Positions 48,501 through 60,914 of a stretch of 64,000 nucleotides of DNA are shown here, piece by piece. The translations under genes and the position numbers were made by a program. This DNA comes from Drosophila persimilis (Eukaryota; Arthropoda; Insecta; Diptera; Drosophilidae). The notes beneath the pieces were generated by a model. It worked only from the letters and a program-made list of their open reading frames with translations. It did not search any database and was not told where the DNA came from. Position 1 is the first letter of the stretch; each line of letters begins with the position of its first letter. The stretch covers positions 2,170,001 through 2,234,000 of the forward strand of contig NW_020825326.1 in assembly GCF_003286085.1 (NCBI RefSeq), read 5' to 3'.

Positions 48501-51500
48501 GGAGGTGATCGATGCCCTGCACAAGCAGGCCGACAGCCTCAAGCTGAACGAGGCGGAGAAGGCGAACGTGGACAAGCGGCTCGAGGCGATCGACAGCCGC
48601 TACAAGGAGCTCACGGAGCTGGCGAAGCTGCGCAAGCAGCGTCTCCTCGACGCCCTCAGCCTGTACAAGCTGATGTCGGAGGCCGATGGGGTTGAGCAGT
48701 GGATCAAGGAAAAGACCAAGATGCTCGACACCATGGTGCCCGGCAAGGACATCGAGGATGTGGAGATCATGAAACACCGCTTCGAGGGCTTCGACAAGGA
48801 AATGAACGCCAATGCCTCCAGAGTGGCAGTGGTCAATCAGTTGGCCCGCCAGCTGCTCCACGTGGAGCATCCGAACTCGGACGAGATCCTCGAGCGGCAA
48901 AACCACCTCAACCAGGAGTGGTCGACGCTGCGCGAGAAAGCCGAGGCGAAGATGGACGACCTCAAGTCCGCCCACGGTGTACAGACCTTCTACATCGAGT
49001 GCCGCGAGACGATCTCGTGGATCGAGGACAAGAAGCGCATCCTCACCGAAACGGACAGCCTGGAGATGGACCTGACCGGCGTGATGACACTGCAGCGACG
49101 GCTCAGCGGCATGGACCGCGACCTGGCCGCCATCCAGGCCAAGCTGTCGAGCCTGGAGCGCGAGGCCAGCAGCATCGAGGACGAGCACCCCGAGGAGGCG
49201 CAGATCATCCGCGAGAGGATAGCCCAGATCGAGCTGATCTGGGAGCAGCTGACACAGATGCTGAAGGAGCGCGACTCGAAGCTGGAGGAGGCCGGCGATC
49301 TGCATCGCTTCCTGCGGGATCTCGATCACTTCCAGACGTGGCTGACCAAGACCCAGACGGACGTGGCCTCCGAGGACACGCCCACGTCGCTGCCCGAGGC
49401 CGAAAAACTGTTGAATCAGCACCAGTCAATCCGCGAGGAGATCGACAACTACACGGAGGACTACAAGAACATGATGGAGTACGGAGAGCGGCTGACCTCC
49501 GAGGGCAGCACCTCCGACGATCCGCAGTACATGTTCCTACGGGAGCGTTTGAACGCCCTCAAGGACGGCTGGGAGGAGCTGCATCAGATGTGGGAGAACC
49601 GGCAGGTGCTGCTCTCGCAAAGCCTCGACCAGCAGCTCTTCAATCGCGATGCCCGCCAGACGGAGGTGCTGCTCAGCCAGCAGGAGCACTTCCTCAGCAA
49701 GGACGACACGCCCGTCAACCTGGAGCAGGCGGAGAACCAGCTGAAGCGGCACGAGGCCTTCCTCACCACCATGGAGGCGAACGACGACAAGATCAACACG
49801 CTGCTGCAGGTGGCCGACACCCTCGTGGAGAAGGAGCACTTCGATGCGGACAAGATTGGCAAGCGGGCAGAGAATATTACCGGGCGGCGGGACGATAACC
49901 GACAGCGGGCCCTCGATCAGCACGAGAAGCTGAAGAATCAGGTGAAGCTTCACGAGTTCCTGCAGGATCTCGAGGAGCTGGCTGAGTGGGTGCAGGAGAA
50001 GTACGCGACGTCGCAGGACGAGACTTACAGGAGCGCTAAGACAATCCACTCCAAGTGGACGCGCCACCAGGCGTTTGAGGCGGAAATCGCCGCCAACAAG
50101 GAGCGTCTGTTCGAGGCCGAGAAGTCCGCCCAGGAACTGTCCAGCGAGAAGCCCGAGTTCAAGGACGTGATCGAACCGAAGCTGAAGGAACTGGCCAAGC
50201 AATTTGACGATCTCGAGGTGCACACCAAGGAGAAGGGCGCCATGCTGTTTGACGCGAACCGCGAGGTGCTCGTTCAGCAGACCTGCGACGACATCGACTC
50301 GTACATCACCGACCTGGAGAAGCAAATTGTCAGCGGCGACACGGCCAACGACCTCACATCCGTCAACATCCTCATGCAGAAGCAGCAGGTCATCCAGACC
50401 CAGATGGCGGTCAAGGCCCGCCAGGTGGAGGAGATCGACAAGCAAACGGAGTACCTGCAGAAGACCGTGCCCGAGGAGCAGATCGAGCCGATTGTCGTGA
50501 AGAAGACCGCGGTGCTAGAGCGCTTCGAGAAGATCAAGGCACCGCTGATGGAGCGCCAGAAGCAGCTGGAGAAGAAGAAGGAGGCCTTCCAGTTCTGTCG
50601 CGACGTCGAAGACGAGAAGCTCTGGATCGACGAGAAGCTGCCGGTGGCCAATTCCAACGACTACGGCAACTCGCTGTTCAATGTCCATGTCCTGAAGAAG
50701 AAGAACCAGTCGCTGGCCACGGAGATCGACAACCACGAGCCGCGTATCAACGCGATCTGCAACAATGGGCGGAAACTGATCGACGAGGGGCATGAGGACG
50801 CCAAGAAGTTCGAGGCCTTGATCAGCGACCTCACCCAGAAGTGGCAGGAGCTGAAGGACGCCATCGAGAACCGCAAGAAGCATCTGCTGGAGTCGGAGAA
50901 GGTGCAGCAGTACTTCTTCGACGCGCAGGAGGCCGAGTCGTGGATGAGTGAGCAGGAGCTGTACATGATGGTCGAGGATCGCGGCAAGGACGAGATCAGC
51001 GCCCAGAACCTGATGAAGAAGCACGAGAACCTGGAGCAGTCCGTCGAGGACTACGCCAACACCATCCGGCAGTTGGGCGAGGTGGCCCGCCAGTTCAGCG
51101 GCGACGACATCTCCAGCGGCGACGCAGTCGCCGTCAAGCAATCGCAGCTGGATAAGCTCTACGCCGGACTGAAGGACCTGGCCGGCGAGCGACGTGCCCG
51201 CCTCAACGAAGCCCTGCAGCTGTTTATGCTCAGCCGGGAGGTCGATGACCTGGAGCAGTGGATCACCGACCGCGAGGTGGTGGCCGGCTCCCAGGAGCTG
51301 GGCCAGGACTTCGACCATGTCACCCTGCTGTCGGAGCGCTTCAATGAGTTTGCCCGCGACACGGAGGCCGTCGGTGGGGAGAGGGTGGCCAAGGTAAATG
51401 GCATCGCAGACAACCTCATCCAGGCAGGCCATTCGGACTCGGCTACCATCGCCGAGTGGAAGGACAACCTAAACGAGTCGTGGCAGGATCTGCTGGAGCT

Positions 51501-53882
51501 GATCGAGACCCGCACCCAGATGCTGGCCGCCTCGCGGGAACTGCACAAATTCTTCCACGACTGCAAAGATGTGCTGGGCCGCATCCTCGAGAAGCAACAC
51601 GGCGTCTCCGATGAGCTGGGACGCGACGCCGGCTCGGTGTCGACGCTACAGCGCAAGCACTACAACTTCCTGCAGGACCTGACCACACTCTACTCGCAGG
51701 TGCAGCAGATCCAGGAGGAGTCCGCCAAGCTGCAGGACGCATATGCCGGCGACAAGGCCAAGGAGATCACCAACCGGGAGCAGGAGGTGCTCAACGCCTG
51801 GGACAACCTGCAGGCCATGTGCGACGCGCGCAAACAGAAGCTGGCCGACACCGGCGATCTCTTCCGCTTCTTCAATATGGTGCGCATCCTCATGATCTGG
51901 ATGGAGGATCTCGTCCGCCAGATGAACACATCCGAGAAGCCGCGCGACGTCTCCGGCGTCGAGCTGCTGATGAACAACCATCAAAGCTTGAAGGCCGAGA
52001 TCGACACACGCGAGGACAACTTCGCTGCCTGCATATCGCTGGGCAAGGAGCTGCTCACCCGCAATCACTACGCCTCCGCGGACATCAAGGATCGCCTACA
52101 CCAGCTAAGCAACAGCCGGAACGCCCTCCTCCGCCGCTGGGAGGAGCGCTGGGAGAATCTCCAGTTGAGTAAGTAAACCCTTGTCCTTAATTTGCTTTGC
52201 CTCTACTAATCTACTACTCTACTAATCTGTGTGATTTTCCAGTACTGGAGGTGTACCAGTTCGCCAGAGATGCTGCCGTGGCCGAGGCTTGGCTCATTGC
52301 CCAGGAGCCGTACCTGCTCTCCTCAGAGCTCGGCCACACAATCGACGAGGTGGAGAACCTGATCAAGAAGCACGAGGCATTCGAGAAATCGGCCGCCGCC
52401 CAAGAAGAGCGCTTCAGTGCACTTGAGCGGTTGACAACGGTGAGTGGTTAATGCCCCGTTAAAGCCCGTGCCTGAATCAATCTAACCCAATCTAATCAAA
52501 TCATTATGTGTATCCACAGTTTGAGCTTAAGGAAATGAAGAGGCGCCAGGAGTTGGCCGAGGAGGCTGAACGACAGAAGATCAAGGAGGAGCAGGAGGCT
52601 AAGGCCGCCTCTGAGGCAGCGGAGCAGGCCAAACGTGAGGCTGAGAGACGGGATGATGTCGATGTTGGCATTTCTCACGATGATGCAGGTATGAAAACGT
52701 TTTACCCTTCTCCGTTTTTACTTCTATTCCCCATGTATCCCATGTATCCCATGTATCCCATGCATCCCATAAATCCCCGTCTCGATCCGCATCCAATAAT
52801 CTGAGAATAAAAAATATAACAAAATGCCTACCCTATCATCATACATAGATTGAAATCAAGATCAAGATCAAGTTTGTTCGATAACCAAAGACAATTTATA
52901 TCTAAACGTTCTATATCATTCACTCATGCTTACTAAACATTAAAAATATGCATTAAATATCGCTACGGATTAACACAACCAACTAACACAAAACCAAATG
53001 AAGCCGCCAAAGATACGGCCGTTGAAATCGAGCGCGCTGTCGAGATACAAACAGGTACAAAAACATTATCTCAAGAGCCATAGCATGCGTATTATTATGC
53101 GTATATTTTCCGAGTAGCTTGAATATTGAATCTTTTGACTCCATTCTCATTGCGTATGCATACTCGTATGTTTGTGTGTTCAACCTTTACCAATAATTGC
53201 GCTCAACTTTGACTAACTGAAGGCTTTTATTCTCTGCTCCCCAGAACGAGGCGCCACACCAGCTGCTGGCGAGGGCCAGGAGGGCTATGTGACACGAAAG
53301 CATGAGTGGGAGTCGACCACCAAGAAGGCCTCCAACCGATCCTGGGACAAGGTGAGTGATATCAACTCTTGCCATTCCCCCTTGCAGTGCGTTTACAATT
53401 TACAATCTTAAAATTGCGTCTCAAGGTTTACATGGCTGCCCGGAGCGGACGAATTTCGTTCTTCAAGGATCAGAAGGGTTGCAAGAGTAACCCCGAATTG
53501 ACCTTCCGCGGCGAGCCTAGCTATGATCTGCAGGGAGCTGCCGTCGAAATTGCCAGTGATTACACCAAGAAGAAGCATGTACTGCGTGTCAAGTAAGTAG
53601 CCATTACCGAATCGATCCACCCACTGATCGTACGATGCTGATTCCTTGGCTTTGCCCTTCTCTCTTTGCCTTCTCTCTCTCCCTCTCGACTGCAGGCTCG
53701 CCAGCGGAGCTGAGTTCTTACTGCAGGCCCACGACGATAGCGAGATGTCCCAGTGGGTGACCTCCCTGAAAGCCCAGAGCGATTCGGCAGCTGTGGCGGC
53801 CAGCAGATCCCAGACTCTGCCAGCCACCTCTCAAAAGGACGAACCAAAGCGCAGATCGTTTTTTACTTTAAAGAAAAAGTAA
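45580..53882 (+). CDS. beta-Spec: beta-Spectrin
   Basis: Cross-links actin under the plasma membrane as a tetramer with alpha-spectrin, and binds ankyrin. Seven coding exons: 45580-46041, 46582-52168, 52243-52439, 52520-52688, 53245-53351, 53426-53592 and 53696-53882. Phases match and the total is 2291 residues, the length I recall for the D. melanogaster protein. Order: two calponin-homology domains (about 50-275, starting [13 protein letters not shown]; second with [20 protein letters not shown]), about 17 spectrin repeats (about 300-2080, most in one 5.6-kb exon), a charged linker (exon 5), a PH domain about 2150-2260 ([11 protein letters not shown] to [12 protein letters not shown]) and a basic tail ending FFTLKKK. 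The PH domain binds phosphoinositides at the membrane. Codons are strongly GC-rich at third positions, as in highly expressed fly genes. Confidence 0.97.
52732..52775. repeat. ATGTATCCC nine-base tandem repeat in a beta-Spec intron
   Basis: Four to five copies with small changes (ATGCATCCC, ATAAATCCC), in the intron after exon 52520-52688. Confidence 0.75.
53004..53054 (+). CDS. beta-Spec: Possible 51-nt cassette exon of beta-Spec
   Basis: Inside the 556-base intron 52689-53244 is an open, coding-like stretch reading [17 protein letters not shown]. It is 51 nt, preceded by AG with an upstream branch-like CTAAC, followed by GTACAA, and has the right phase (1 to 1) to insert 17 residues just before [11 protein letters not shown] without changing the frame. 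The acceptor has a poor pyrimidine tract, so use would be weak or regulated. The base 2291-residue form does not need it. Confidence 0.35.
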
Positions 53883-54260
53883 ATCCAAGCATAGGAAAGA
53901 GCAGCTAATTAAAACAAAACAAAAAACGGAAAATAACACAAACAAAAAGAATGATAAAGAAAAAGAAAAGAAAGAAACAAATATATATATTTTTTTTCAT
54001 ATATTTAAACTTATTTCGTAAAGAGACAAACAAAAACTTGCAAGAGACGAACGAGCAAACGTAAACCATTATTATGCTTATCAAATTTGCACGATAAATA
54101 CTGCTATTATGATTAAACGTATGTATCTTATTTATTTAAACAAATACAAAGTAATATAAAGATAAAAAAAAACGACAAAAAACAAAACAAAAAACCATTT
54201 GAGGAAACCAACTCGTGTATGCATTTCAATGTATTCGATAAATAAACGAAATATTCCTTT
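53883..54260 (+). other. beta-Spec 3' UTR
   Basis: A-rich sequence after the stop codon with an AATAAA signal at 54241-54246, a likely polyadenylation site. Confidence 0.55.
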
Positions 54261-54593
54261 AAAGTACACCAATTGCCATGGCATTTATGCATTTGTTTCT
54301 GCCGTTTGCAGTATTTGAGTACCTTATGTACCTTATGTTCTCTTAAATGTGTGCATCCTGGTATTAGAGACGTTCGAAATATGAGGCTTTGTTTTCTGAT
54401 CCACCGGTTCGCCACAAATGCAAATCGCAATCGGATGACTCTTTGAACCGGAATGAAAAATAAACCGGCTCCGGTGTGTGCATTTATTTTATTTCGGAAA
54501 ACCCATATGGGCCACATGGGAAAACTAATCGCGTACCGGGGGCCTCGCCAGGAGCGCCACTGGAAGAGGGAGAGAAGTGGATCGCATTTTGGC

Positions 54594-54852
54594 ATTCTAG
54601 TACAAACATTTTCTCGTTCTATATGATTCTGTAAAACTTTGAAACAGCTTTGGACAAAAGGTTTGTTGCTGTTGTTCTTATAGTCTCTAAGAACCAGGCG
54701 AAAACAAGCCGGCCGGACAGTCTTGCCTATATCGGCTCGTCTGTTGATGCATAACAAAACTATATACATATACATTATGGGGTTGGAAACGCTTCCATCT
54801 GGAATCCACACGAATTTAATATACCCCTATACTCCTTGATTACCCGGTATTA
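54594..54852 (-). mobile_element. DINE-1-like element, copy 3 (diverged fragment)
   Basis: On the minus strand it starts with TACCGGGTAATCAAGGAGTATAG-like sequence, then CGTTTCCAACCCCATAATG and GACTATAAGAAC. These correspond to the family 5' end, the core block and the AGACTATAAGAGC segment, with many changes. The (GTCY)n tract has shrunk to GTCCGGCCGGC. No coding potential. Confidence 0.55.
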
Positions 54853-55353
54853 CAAATACAGTCTTTGACTTGTGGACTTTCATGGAGTGCAACTGCAACA
54901 GTTGGGATCCGACTAGATTCGGCGTGACTGTTTTCATTTTCATTAAGGTGAGTCTTTGAGTCTTTGTGAAATTTGTAGATTAGTGTGCAACAACCTGCAA
55001 CGTTGAAAATCAAAGTATGTATATACCTTAATAAGTTAAAAGATTGTGCGCCCTGTGTCAAATCGCTTTTGTAGACCAATAAAAAAAATGTTCTAAAAAT
55101 AATTCCTGCAAAGGTGTAAAATTAGTACGCTCCACTGTCTTTGCACATGATCACTAACCATGCCGTACATAAGTATATGTACATCTATACTATAGATGTG
55201 TCAGCTCATACAACGATTATGTTCCAAACGAATTTGCTGGATTGGATCTTATGTCTTCGGCTCTGGCGTTTGTTATGAGTGTGTGAGTATGAATAAGAAG
55301 CCCTGCAGTCCCAGAAGTGAGCGATGACGTTAGCGCCGGCCAAACCGAACTCG

Positions 55354-55985
55354 TTTTATACCCGATACTTAAAAAGAGTATAGGGGCATATTGGATTTGT
55401 GCGGAGACTGGACGTGTGTAACGTCCAGAAGGAATCGTTTCCGACCCCATAAAGTATATATATTCTTGATCAACATCAATAGCCGAGTTGATTGAGCCCT
55501 GTCTGTCTGTCCGTCCGTCTGTCCGTCCGTCTGTCCGTCCATATCAGCGCCTAGTGCTCAATGATTATAATAGCTAGAGCAACGATATTTTATATCCAGA
55601 CTTCTGTGATGTCACCGTTACAAGAGTATTTCAAAACTTTGCCCCACCCCCTTCCGCCCCCACAAAAGACGAAAATCTGTTGTATCCACAATATTGCCGA
55701 TTCGAGAAACCTAACAACGCACAATCATAGACAATGACCATATCTATTCGGTTGCTGAATCTGGATCAGTTCGGATCATTTTTATAGCCAAAAGGAACAA
55801 ATCAATTTGTACTGGCTACGCAGCGGCCGACGAAACGTTCAGACTGATTTTTTGTCTTTCTCGCACGCACTCTTTGTCGTTCAGTGTTAGCGACGTCTGC
55901 CGGAGGAGAGCCATACTGACTAAGTATCGGGTATAAATGTAGAGTTGCGGTCTCGGCAGCAACGCACAACGTTCCCCCTTCGTTT
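55354..55985 (+). mobile_element. DINE-1/mini-me-like element, copy 4
   Basis: Begins TTTATACCCGATACTTAAAA, has AACGTCCAGAAGGAATCGTT, (TA)n, the core with CATCAATAGCCGAGTTGATT, a long (GTCY)n tract at 55500-55540, CCCCTTCCGCCCCCAC, the 3' subterminal AGTATCGGGTATA at about 55925, and the GTTGCGG/GCAGCAAC hairpin. The 70-base tail of copies 1 and 2 is replaced after GTTCCCCCTTCG. Confidence 0.75.
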
Positions 55986-56328
55986 TAACTAGGATAGGCA
56001 TAGCATGGCGAACGCATAAAGCGATAATTCAGGAAATACACCGCTAAAACAACAACAAAATATTGCAGATACAAAACCTGGAGTACAATTTGTACGTTCA
56101 AATTATTGCTGAAAAAAAGGAAACAAATACATACACTTCCTAGAACATATGTACGTATAACTTGCATTATGGAAGTAGCTGATTGGTACACAACAGCCCA
56201 AGTTTGCGCCAATGCAATGCGCCAATGCGCCAATGATGCCCAATGTTGGCAGCAAAAAAACTCCCATTTTTGAAATGTGGAGCTGTTTTGTCGGTATCCA
56301 TTTAGAAATATATATAGAGCTATTGGTT

Positions 56329-56850
56329 TTTATACCCGACACTCAAACAGAGTATAGGGGTATATTCGATTTTTTGAAGTATACATACATATACATATGT
56401 ACATATATTGTTGACCAGCAACAATAGACGACACGATAGAGCCAAGTCCAACTGTCCGTCCGTCTCTCCGTCTTGTTTAACTCCTAGTTCTCAGAGACAA
56501 TAAGTGCTCAAGCAACCAAGTCCTGAGTGTAGGCTCCTGTGATACCACACTGAATCAAGTTTGTTTCATAATTGCTACGCCCGCTTCCGCCCCCACAAAC
56601 GACGCAAATCTGGCATCCACACTTTTGAAATTTAAAAAAAAAGCCAAAAAAACAGAATCATTGCAAATTTCAGATTATTATTATAGTCAGAGGAAAACAA
56701 TGAAACTGCAGTGGCTACACAACGACCTCCACGCTCTCCACGCGCCTACACACTCTACCTGGCCTGGTTTAGTGTACGCCCTGTGGCGAAGGGAAGCCAT
56801 GCTGACAGAGTCCGGGGTATAAATGTAGAGTCGCGGCCCTAGCTGCGGAC
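56329..56850 (+). mobile_element. DINE-1-like element, copy 5 (diverged subtype)
   Basis: Starts TTTATACCCGACACTCAAAC and ends with GGGGTATAAATGTAGAGTCG. A shortened (GTCY)n tract (CTGTCCGTCCGTCTCTCCG) and the CTTCCGCCCCCAC block are present, but the core differs clearly from copies 2 and 4, suggesting an older subfamily. Confidence 0.6.
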
Positions 56851-57327
56851 CTTTTTATAAATTTATTGAATTTGTATAGGATTATTTGAAATTGAATAGA
56901 CAAACACAGAAAATATTTTTCAAATAATCGGTCAAAGATCGATCAACAATCGGCGGAAAACCAAATAAAGTTTGAGAACAAATATGAGAAGAGAAAGAAA
57001 GAAAAAACAACAACAAGTTATTCCGAGGCCCCCGTTTCTAGACGCCGTTGCGAGTGCACCGGCCTGAGACTCTAAATTTGAGACTCATAAAACACATTGC
57101 CAAGTCGACCCAAGTTTGCTGGAAGTCGGCTGCACCATAATCGACGTATTATATTACAATATGCAAACATCAATTTGGCTACATATGTATGTATGTATGT
57201 TGCCTTAATGTCGAGTGCAACGGTGCTCATATTTTCCGAAGGAAAAAACAGTTAACCATTTGTTTAATTGAAGTACATAGTTAATAAAATGTTTGAGCAA
57301 CAGCTGGAAAAGCATTTCCAGATCTAT
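56851..57327. other. Intergenic, probable 3' UTR of the acyltransferase gene
   Basis: No gene seen. Sequence adjoining 57327 is just downstream of the acyltransferase stop (minus strand). A short TATG repeat is at 57185-57200. Confidence 0.4.
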
Positions 57328-59535
57328 TTAAAGACTCTTTTCCTTGGAGAACATGGTGGTCAGCACCAGGCTGGACAGCCTGTTGAATGGGCTCTCAAAT
57401 GTCAGCGTGAGTGCGTTGGCCAGAACGTAGCAAATCACCGAGTGGGCCACAATCAGAAGGAACTGCAATTGATTACAAAGTTATTCAAGTGGAACATTCT
57501 CGAGTCCACATACATGCGTATGTGATGTCTGAACTTACAATAACGAAGAAATCGGCCTGTAATCCGCCGCTGAATGAGTAGTAGAAGTTGAGAATGACTA
57601 TAGGATTCAGCAAGTAGATGGCGTAGGTGAATCGGCCGGCCCGCTGGATGGAACTGGCCTGCAGGAGGACAAGGAGCCAGCGAATGGGTGGATACGATTC
57701 GCTCGTATCTGCCTTCTCCCCGATTCTGATCAGATGGCTAGTCCCTGCGGCCAGAAGCAGTCGGAGAAAGATCATGAAAATGGTTATCAGAAGTGGCGAG
57801 GATGGATTCGGGCCGACCACCTGGTTCGTTAGATACAGCATAAGGAAGACCAGTCCCAGCTTGGCCCACCGATTAGGCAGTATCTGATCGAAAGGAGTCG
57901 GGCTGCCCCGCACATGAGAATACCCATAGGCACCGCCAACAATATAGGCAAGCGTGCGGACAATGGGACTCACGTACAACAATTTGCCCGAGTGGATGAA
58001 ATCATCAAAATTGCCGCCCACCTTCAAGATCTCCATCACCAGAAGCGTATAGGCAATGTTCCCCGCCAGAATCAGAGCAACCAGAGATCGTACCACCCTC
58101 GGATGCCTGGTGTGAATGAAGAGCATCAGCAGAGCCACCATATGGAGCTGCATATCACAAGCCAGCGACCAGGTCCAGTTCCCACAGAGCTCAATGACGG
58201 GAAAAAAGTTTTGGATGAATAGCAACTGGCGGTGCCAATGCCGAGGGCAGAGCTCGTCCATCGAATCGCTTATGTGAAAGACGGACACCTGTTTCTGGTA
58301 TTCCATGCTGAGGGTTCCTATTAGAAGGACTACGAACTGCATAGGAGCAAGACGCAGGAAGCGATGCAGCAGCTGCCTGAGGTAGCGCTGCACGTTCCCG
58401 CGCAGGCTGTCCCGGGCAATGTTCTGTTGCAGTTTCTCGTCCCGTAGAAAATTCGTCACGGTAAGGAAGCCGCTGCAATGAAGATGTCATCAATGGAATG
58501 GAAGAGTGTTGAAATAAGCCATGCGAACCTAATAACAAAGAACACCTCCACCACAAGTGGTATGTAGGTGTGCCTCATGGTCATGTGGACCAGCTTGTTG
58601 AGAATCTCCACCGAAGGGTCCACGGAAAAGTACTTGTACCAGATTACATGCACCCCCAAAAGAGTGAAAGCTGCGTAGACCCTCAGCCCATTGATGACGC
58701 TGTTCTCCTGGCTGGGATTCACTTCATGATACAGGCGTTGCCAGTTGGTAGATACATTAAAGCAGGCTACGATGCGGGAACGGTTATCAAGTCCACTGAC
58801 GGCCAGGACGGTCAGCAGGAGTATTCCTGTTATCACACCCAGGACCAAGTGGAGTGTTCGGCTCTTGTAGAAATCCTGCTTCAGTTGTGGCTTCTTCACG
58901 TACTCAAGCTGTGGACGCATATCCCAGCGCTGAAAGCTCTGGCCCGTGATCAGGGCCTGGCGCAGTAGTCGCTCGACTCTGGGGGTGCTGCAACTGCTAG
59001 GCAGGCAGAGACCAATGTGGAGCATAGGATCCTCCTTAATAGAAATCGATATTTGCCAAGGAGATCTGGCCCTGATGTAGGCTACTTGGTAATCAAAAGC
59101 AAAGGGGGCCACCTCCACGAGGAGTTTCGGCATTTGCGCGGTCAGGTCCAGAAGCATTGGTTCATTGACAGCACGGCAGGTGGCCCGACTGCCCAACCAC
59201 AAGCTCGGGCCCATCATAATGTTGGAAAAGCCCTCGCCCGAAGCATCCAGAGCTGAATTAATCAGTAGTAAATTGAACCGCTCAACGACCGATCAGTGCG
59301 TCTTTCACTTACCCTTCAACGCCCAGAACTTCTGGCCCTGCAAGGCATCGCCCAGCTGTAGCAGCTGCTTCTCGCACTGGCTCATCGTAGCATTGGAACT
59401 CTTTGGAACCGTTTCTACGATGTCCACAAGCAGGGATTTGTTCTCCCATGGCCAGCCCTTGCCCAGCACGGCGAGGACTTTAATCAGCAACAGAATTATC
59501 AGCATAATGAAGAATACAGACAGCTGCAGGAGCAC
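57328..59535 (-). CDS. NRF-6-type membrane acyltransferase (acyltransferase 3 family)
   Basis: Multi-pass membrane protein of the 'nose resistant to fluoxetine' group, thought to transfer acyl groups to lipids or help lipid transport. Four exons, 59535-59313, 59252-58529, 58472-57539 and 57462-57328, with introns of 60, 56 and 76 nt, give 671 residues. The N-terminus is a hydrophobic signal or anchor (FFIMLIILLLIKVLAV). It is followed by the Cys-bearing NRF domain (MSQCEKQL, SRATCRAV, GLCLPSSCSTPRVERLL). The acyltransferase-3 region begins about residue 235 with NGLRVYAAFTLLGVHVIW, includes SGFLTVTNFL at the third junction and ACDMQLHMVALLMLF, and has about ten membrane segments. These genes form a large fly family; I cannot say which member this is. 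Confidence 0.85.
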
Positions 59536-59701
59536 TTCAGCTCTTCACGACAGACTCTGCGCAACTAGTCGAGTTTCTCGGCGATAGCAAAGTCTATGCG
59601 ACCCAAATAACCCCCAGATATTAGCACTCCGTCAGTGTTTCGATGAACCGTAACGCTCGGCTAGTCCCAGAAACAGCTCGCTAGCTGCAGCTAAGCGCTG
59701 A

Positions 59702-59708
59702 TTTTATA
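59702..59708 (-). promoter_or_regulatory. TATA box of the acyltransferase gene
   Basis: TATAAAA on the minus strand, about 170 bases before the start codon, which would put the transcription start near 59675. A second TATAAAA lies 58 bases further up (59760-59766). A TATA promoter fits a tissue-specific gene, unlike the DRE/Motif 1 promoters of its neighbours. Confidence 0.5.
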
Positions 59709-59769
59709 GGATTCACTGCTCCACGAGTAAGCTCGATTTTACTATGTTGTAAGCTGGAATTTTATAGCC

Positions 59770-60900
59770 AGCTCGACAATGCCATACCCAGTACACGGAC
59801 CTCTCTGTCACGGAAACATTTTCAAAGACCAATGAGGGTTATTTATTTAAAAATGTTTAAATATGTATTATTTTAGGAGGCAATACTGCTGAGCTCACCC
59901 ATATCGAAATTAAATATATGGTCTTTAAAAAGAAAAATAGTAAAATTAAATATAACCATTTTGATTCAAACACAGGTGTATTGAAAAGTCTTTTTAATAC
60001 TGTTGATATTTGACCTACAAATTAATAACACATTTATAGATTAAAATGTTTATATTGAATATTATTATGAATTCGACAATGTTTATTTGAATATCAAAGG
60101 GAAAGACTGTTTATTTTGAATACATCATATTAAATGAATTTAAATATTTTTGTTGTATTTCGTGGAACTAAGCTTATATCAATTTTGAATGTCCCTTCCA
60201 TTCCCAACTGGTACAATCATAACCATTCGAGTTCTACTGAGGTTGTGATTGCTAGATGAAAACTTTACACGATAACCGCCATCAGGACGTGAAATATTAT
60301 CCGGTATGGCAAAATAATTTTAGCACCAAATTTAATTTAATTTAATTTAAAACTACAAAATATTTATATGTTAATGAACTTTTTTTTTTTTAAATGTTTA
60401 AAAACTGTTCTTTTTTTTAAATATTTTTTCAGAGTTACTGCTTTGTTTTTCACATAACACACGATACTTAAGTTAGGCAAAAAACTACAAGTTTCTAAAA
60501 AAATTTAAAAAAAAACACACCATGAAAAACCCATAATACAATTTTAAAGCACTAAATCCCTCAGAACAATTCGGATTGGCTCGAAGCGTAAATATGGTGT
60601 TGCAAAGTGTTATAAGTGTACTACAGGGAAGCTCCAATATACCCATAAGCTCTAGAAACACATTTCACAATTATAAGTTTACTTCTTATTTACAATGCAG
60701 TCTTTTCGACTTTGTATCTATCGTTTAAATGGCATAATGGCCATAACAAATAGACTGATACTTATTACAGAAACGAGCGGGAACCTTGTGAGACGCTGAA
60801 ACGGACGCGGTGCTACTTAATACTCGGTGCTCAGGCAGTACATATATGAGCTTATGATTTATGTAATTTATTCAATATCTTTTATATGTCGTTTGGTATC
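59770..60900. other. AT-rich intergenic sequence, no gene seen
   Basis: Very AT-rich, with poly-A/T runs and no supported ORF, RNA gene or clear repeat until the DINE-1-like copy begins. Confidence 0.4.
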
Positions 60901-60914
60901 GCTGCTCTCAAGAC

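Noticed and set aside
46783-49422. 879-codon minus-strand ORF opposite beta-Spec
   Set aside because: It is a shadow of the GC3-rich spectrin coding strand; leucine/valine/histidine-rich with no domain, as antisense frames of spectrin repeats usually are.
48699-49898. 399-codon plus-strand ORF in another frame of beta-Spec
   Set aside because: Overlaps the spectrin repeats in a shifted frame; Arg/Gly/Ala-rich shadow without family features.
54128-54811. 227-codon minus-strand ORF downstream of beta-Spec
   Set aside because: It crosses the beta-Spec 3' UTR and poly-A-rich DNA, and its upstream part is a decayed DINE-1-like copy. Composition is not coding-like.
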